Below are positions 6,443 through 7,520 of a stretch of DNA of 7,520 nucleotides, piece after piece. The stretch is taken from positions 1-7,520 of the forward strand of contig JBKJUK010000123.1 of NCBI GenBank assembly GCA_046590705.1, read 5' to 3'. Origin of the DNA: JBKJUK01 sp046590705 (GTDB lineage Bacteria; Acidobacteriota; Thermoanaerobaculia; Gp7-AA8). The notes below the pieces were generated by a model that worked only from the letters and a program-made list of their open reading frames with translations, had not been told where the DNA came from and ran no database searches. Position 1 is the first letter of the stretch. Every line of letters begins with the position of its first letter. A program made the position numbers and the translations under genes.

Positions 6443-6694
6443 ATGGAGAGATTCTCGATCAGGTTGCACGCTGAAGGGCGTTTAAATGTATCGGTGGACG
6501 TGCCGGCAGAACTGAAAGCGGCTGCGAAAGTTGCCCTGGAACACAGTTGCCGGATCACACCGCATATCGATCGTACTCACCTCGCCGAGATTCTGGTCGA
6601 GAGAGGCGTCTCAGCGATCGACGCGGCCAGAATTGCACAGAGTGCAAGTATCGATGACGATACGTCGACCTTCCGTCCGAGTGACGCCCTCTGA
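6443..6694 (+). CDS. Small protein of unknown function
   Basis: This 83-residue protein begins MERFSIRLHAEGRLNVSVDV, a likely beta-strand pair, and continues with helical segments (PAELKAAAKVALEH, HLAEILVERGVSAIDAARIA) and an acidic, Ser/Thr-rich tail. I do not recognise the family. The ATG at 6443 has a GGAGG about four bases upstream. An in-frame ATG at 6428 has none and would add only five residues. Size and charge would suit an antitoxin or small regulator, but no DNA-binding motif or toxin partner is evident; the gap downstream holds no clear gene. It shares the plus strand with the zinc-knuckle gene, but 194 bases and two inverted repeats separate them, so a common operon is unlikely. 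Confidence 0.6.
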   Translation: MERFSIRLHAEGRLNVSVDVPAELKAAAKVALEHSCRITPHIDRTHLAEILVERGVSAIDAARIAQSASIDDDTSTFRPSDAL

Positions 6695-6845
6695 TGCCAC
6701 CCGATTGAGTCGCGATTCGATTGCCATCGCCAAAACATCTTCTGGAATGTGAATGACAGTGGCCGCGACACTTCATCTTTCTGGGGTGCATCTGGTTCGT
6801 CGGGCGTTTTGTTCCGGTGGCTGCGCGCTTTGCGCTTACCTCCGG

Positions 6846-6950
6846 CGCGTTGCGTGTGCGGGCGAATCGTTAGGTGCGCGGTCGGTCACGGTCGATGCGC
6901 GGTCAGTTGATGCGTTACATTCGCGCGTTCGACGCGTTACGTGTGCGGTC
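6846..6950 (+). repeat. Cluster of degenerate short direct repeats
   Basis: CGCGTTGCGTGTGCGG (6846-6861) and CGCGTTACGTGTGCGG (6933-6948) match at 15 of 16 bases. TGCGCGGTC occurs at 6875-6883 and 6896-6904, with TGTGCGGTC at 6942-6950. TGCGTTAC near 6911 and CGCGTTAC near 6933 add further partial copies. The spacing is irregular, so this is neither a CRISPR array nor a simple tandem repeat. It may be a decayed duplication or a binding-site cluster. Confidence 0.5.
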
Positions 6951-7038
6951 TCACGATATGTGGGGCAAAAGCTGGCCGGCAACGCGCCCCTGTACGACTC
7001 AGCGTCCATGTCTCTTAATTTACGTTTCTCACTGAAGC

Positions 7039-7044
7039 TAAAAT
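7039..7044 (+). promoter_or_regulatory. Possible -10 box for the Fic gene
   Basis: TAAAAT matches the -10 consensus at five of six positions and lies 27 bases before the ATG at 7072. The best -35 candidate, TTAATT at 7015-7020 with an 18-base spacer, is weak. The short AT-rich stretch here stands out from the GC-rich surroundings. Confidence 0.4.
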
Positions 7045-7071
7045 AGCCGGGGTCGTTATTTCAGGTTCGCC

Positions 7072-7419
7072 ATGCCTCGTCGAACAACAGGAAAATATCT
7101 CACCGTCTCGACGGCCTCGGAGCGATTCAAGGCATTCGTCCCGGCGGCTCTGCCACCCAGGCCGCCGGTGGTCTGGTCGCCTGAGCTTCGTCGCCGCTTC
7201 GATGATGCGCTTCTCGCGCTCGGCAGGCTTGATGCCGTTAGCGCTCTCCTCCTCAATGCGGCATTATTGCTCTACAGCTTCGTCAGAAAGGAAGCGGTGC
7301 TCTCGTCGCAGATCGAGGGGACGCAGTCATCACTGGCCGACCTGTTGTTGTATGAAATCGACGAGCAGCTATCCGTGATGTTCAGCAGATCATTGCGCAG
7401 AGAATCTTTAGTACGGTGA
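7072..7419 (+). pseudogene. Fic family protein, truncated after its N-terminal regulatory domain
   Basis: Residues 1-98 match the Fic N-terminal domain: GKYLTVSTASERFKAFVP, LPPRPPV, LLLYSFVRKEAVLSSQIEGT, then SLADLLLYEIDE. Full Fic enzymes transfer AMP or related groups to target proteins and are about 350-400 residues long. The inhibitory motif (S/T)xxxE(G/N) is present as SSQIEG (S78-G83). From Q99 the family likeness is lost and a stop comes at residue 116. The catalytic motif HPFxxGNGR is not found in any frame before the window ends. The second frame (about 7370-7430) reads IRDVQQIIAQRIFSTVSRCF before a stop; it could be a scrap of a winged-helix end but is not convincing. A core deletion or rearrangement is likely. 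The start at 7072 has only a weak AGG upstream, but the sequence begins as family members do. Confidence 0.7.
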
Positions 7420-7424
7420 GTCGC

Positions 7425-7438
7425 TGTTTCTAGAAACA
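7425..7438. promoter_or_regulatory. 14-bp perfect palindrome, possible operator
   Basis: TGTTTCTAGAAACA is a perfect 14-base palindrome just after the truncated Fic frame. Its form is like operators of small dimeric repressors. An ATG begins on its last base, but the frame from there is only 16 codons long and ends in an ATGA overlap with a frame that runs off the window. One such palindrome is expected by chance in about two windows of this size. Confidence 0.25.
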
Positions 7439-7520
7439 TGCTGAAGCCAATTCGTCGAGAACGATTCGCGAACCTGATGGTCGGATGACAGTGATACGGC
7501 AGTTGAACGGAAGTCGCGAT

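Larger units (their letters stand above)
6695..7071. other. 377-base gap with repeats and the Fic promoter; no convincing gene
   Basis: A 97-codon open frame (6753-7046) crosses this gap but has no ribosome binding site, is rich in R, V and S, and appears to come from repetitive GC-rich sequence. The notable content is the repeat cluster at 6846-6950 and the promoter-like TAAAAT before the Fic gene. No terminator follows the gene ending at 6694. Confidence 0.55.

Noticed and set aside
6869..6876. GTTAGGT-like text (also near 61 and 5860) suggesting integron attC sites
   Set aside because: No matching RYYYAAC core lies at the proper distance to form a folded attC. The copies near 61 and 5860 are inside coding sequence, and no integron integrase is present.
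6753..7046. 97-codon plus-strand open frame
   Set aside because: It spans the degenerate repeats, has no ribosome binding site and has unusual composition.

Overview
The window looks like an accessory, defence-type region from a high-GC bacterial chromosome or metagenomic contig. Codon use and the style of several proteins would fit a soil lineage such as Gemmatimonadota, but no marker gene settles the organism. There is no rRNA, tRNA, CRISPR array, transposase or integrase that I can recognise. Genes lie on both strands, most with their own intergenic space, and several are broken.

Left part (1-1810, minus strand): an intact endonuclease gene (851-1810) with an N-terminal EVE/PUA-like reader domain and a C-terminal HNH_2 nuclease domain. 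Its stop overlaps the ATG at 854 (ATGA) of a second reading frame. That frame starts like a DUF429-type protein, loses frame, and runs into the C-terminal two thirds of an endonuclease/exonuclease/phosphatase (EEP) protein. The EEP remnant has a further one-base frameshift near 280 and ends at a stop at 4-6. A perfect TATAAT lies 7 bases before the HNH start codon, so that mRNA is probably leaderless. An 8-bp palindrome covers the place of the -35 box.

Middle part (2030-4872): a small plus-strand gene (2030-2365) is divergent from the HNH gene. It converges on a large minus-strand nuclease-helicase gene (2454-4463), which has a PD-(D/E)XK-like N-terminus and a DUF2075/Schlafen-like superfamily 1 helicase. 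A GC-rich hairpin lies between the two stops. A 409-base stretch without a convincing gene separates the helicase from the next gene.

Right part (4873-7520): a minus-strand Mrr-type type IV restriction endonuclease with an N-terminal PUA/EVE-like domain (4873-5868). It is followed on the plus strand by a 68-residue zinc-knuckle protein (6042-6248), an 83-residue unknown protein (6443-6694) preceded by a long inverted repeat, a 377-base gap with a cluster of degenerate repeats, and a Fic gene cut short after its N-terminal regulatory domain (7072-7419).

Taken together, the window holds two modification-dependent nucleases that need no partner methyltransferase, plus a nuclease-helicase. This suggests a partly decayed defence island directed against foreign, possibly modified, DNA. 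The defensive role is inferred from family membership. I saw no complete novel multi-gene system; the most interesting points are the leaderless control of the HNH gene, the unknown small gene at 2030, the nuclease-helicase and the broken flanking genes.
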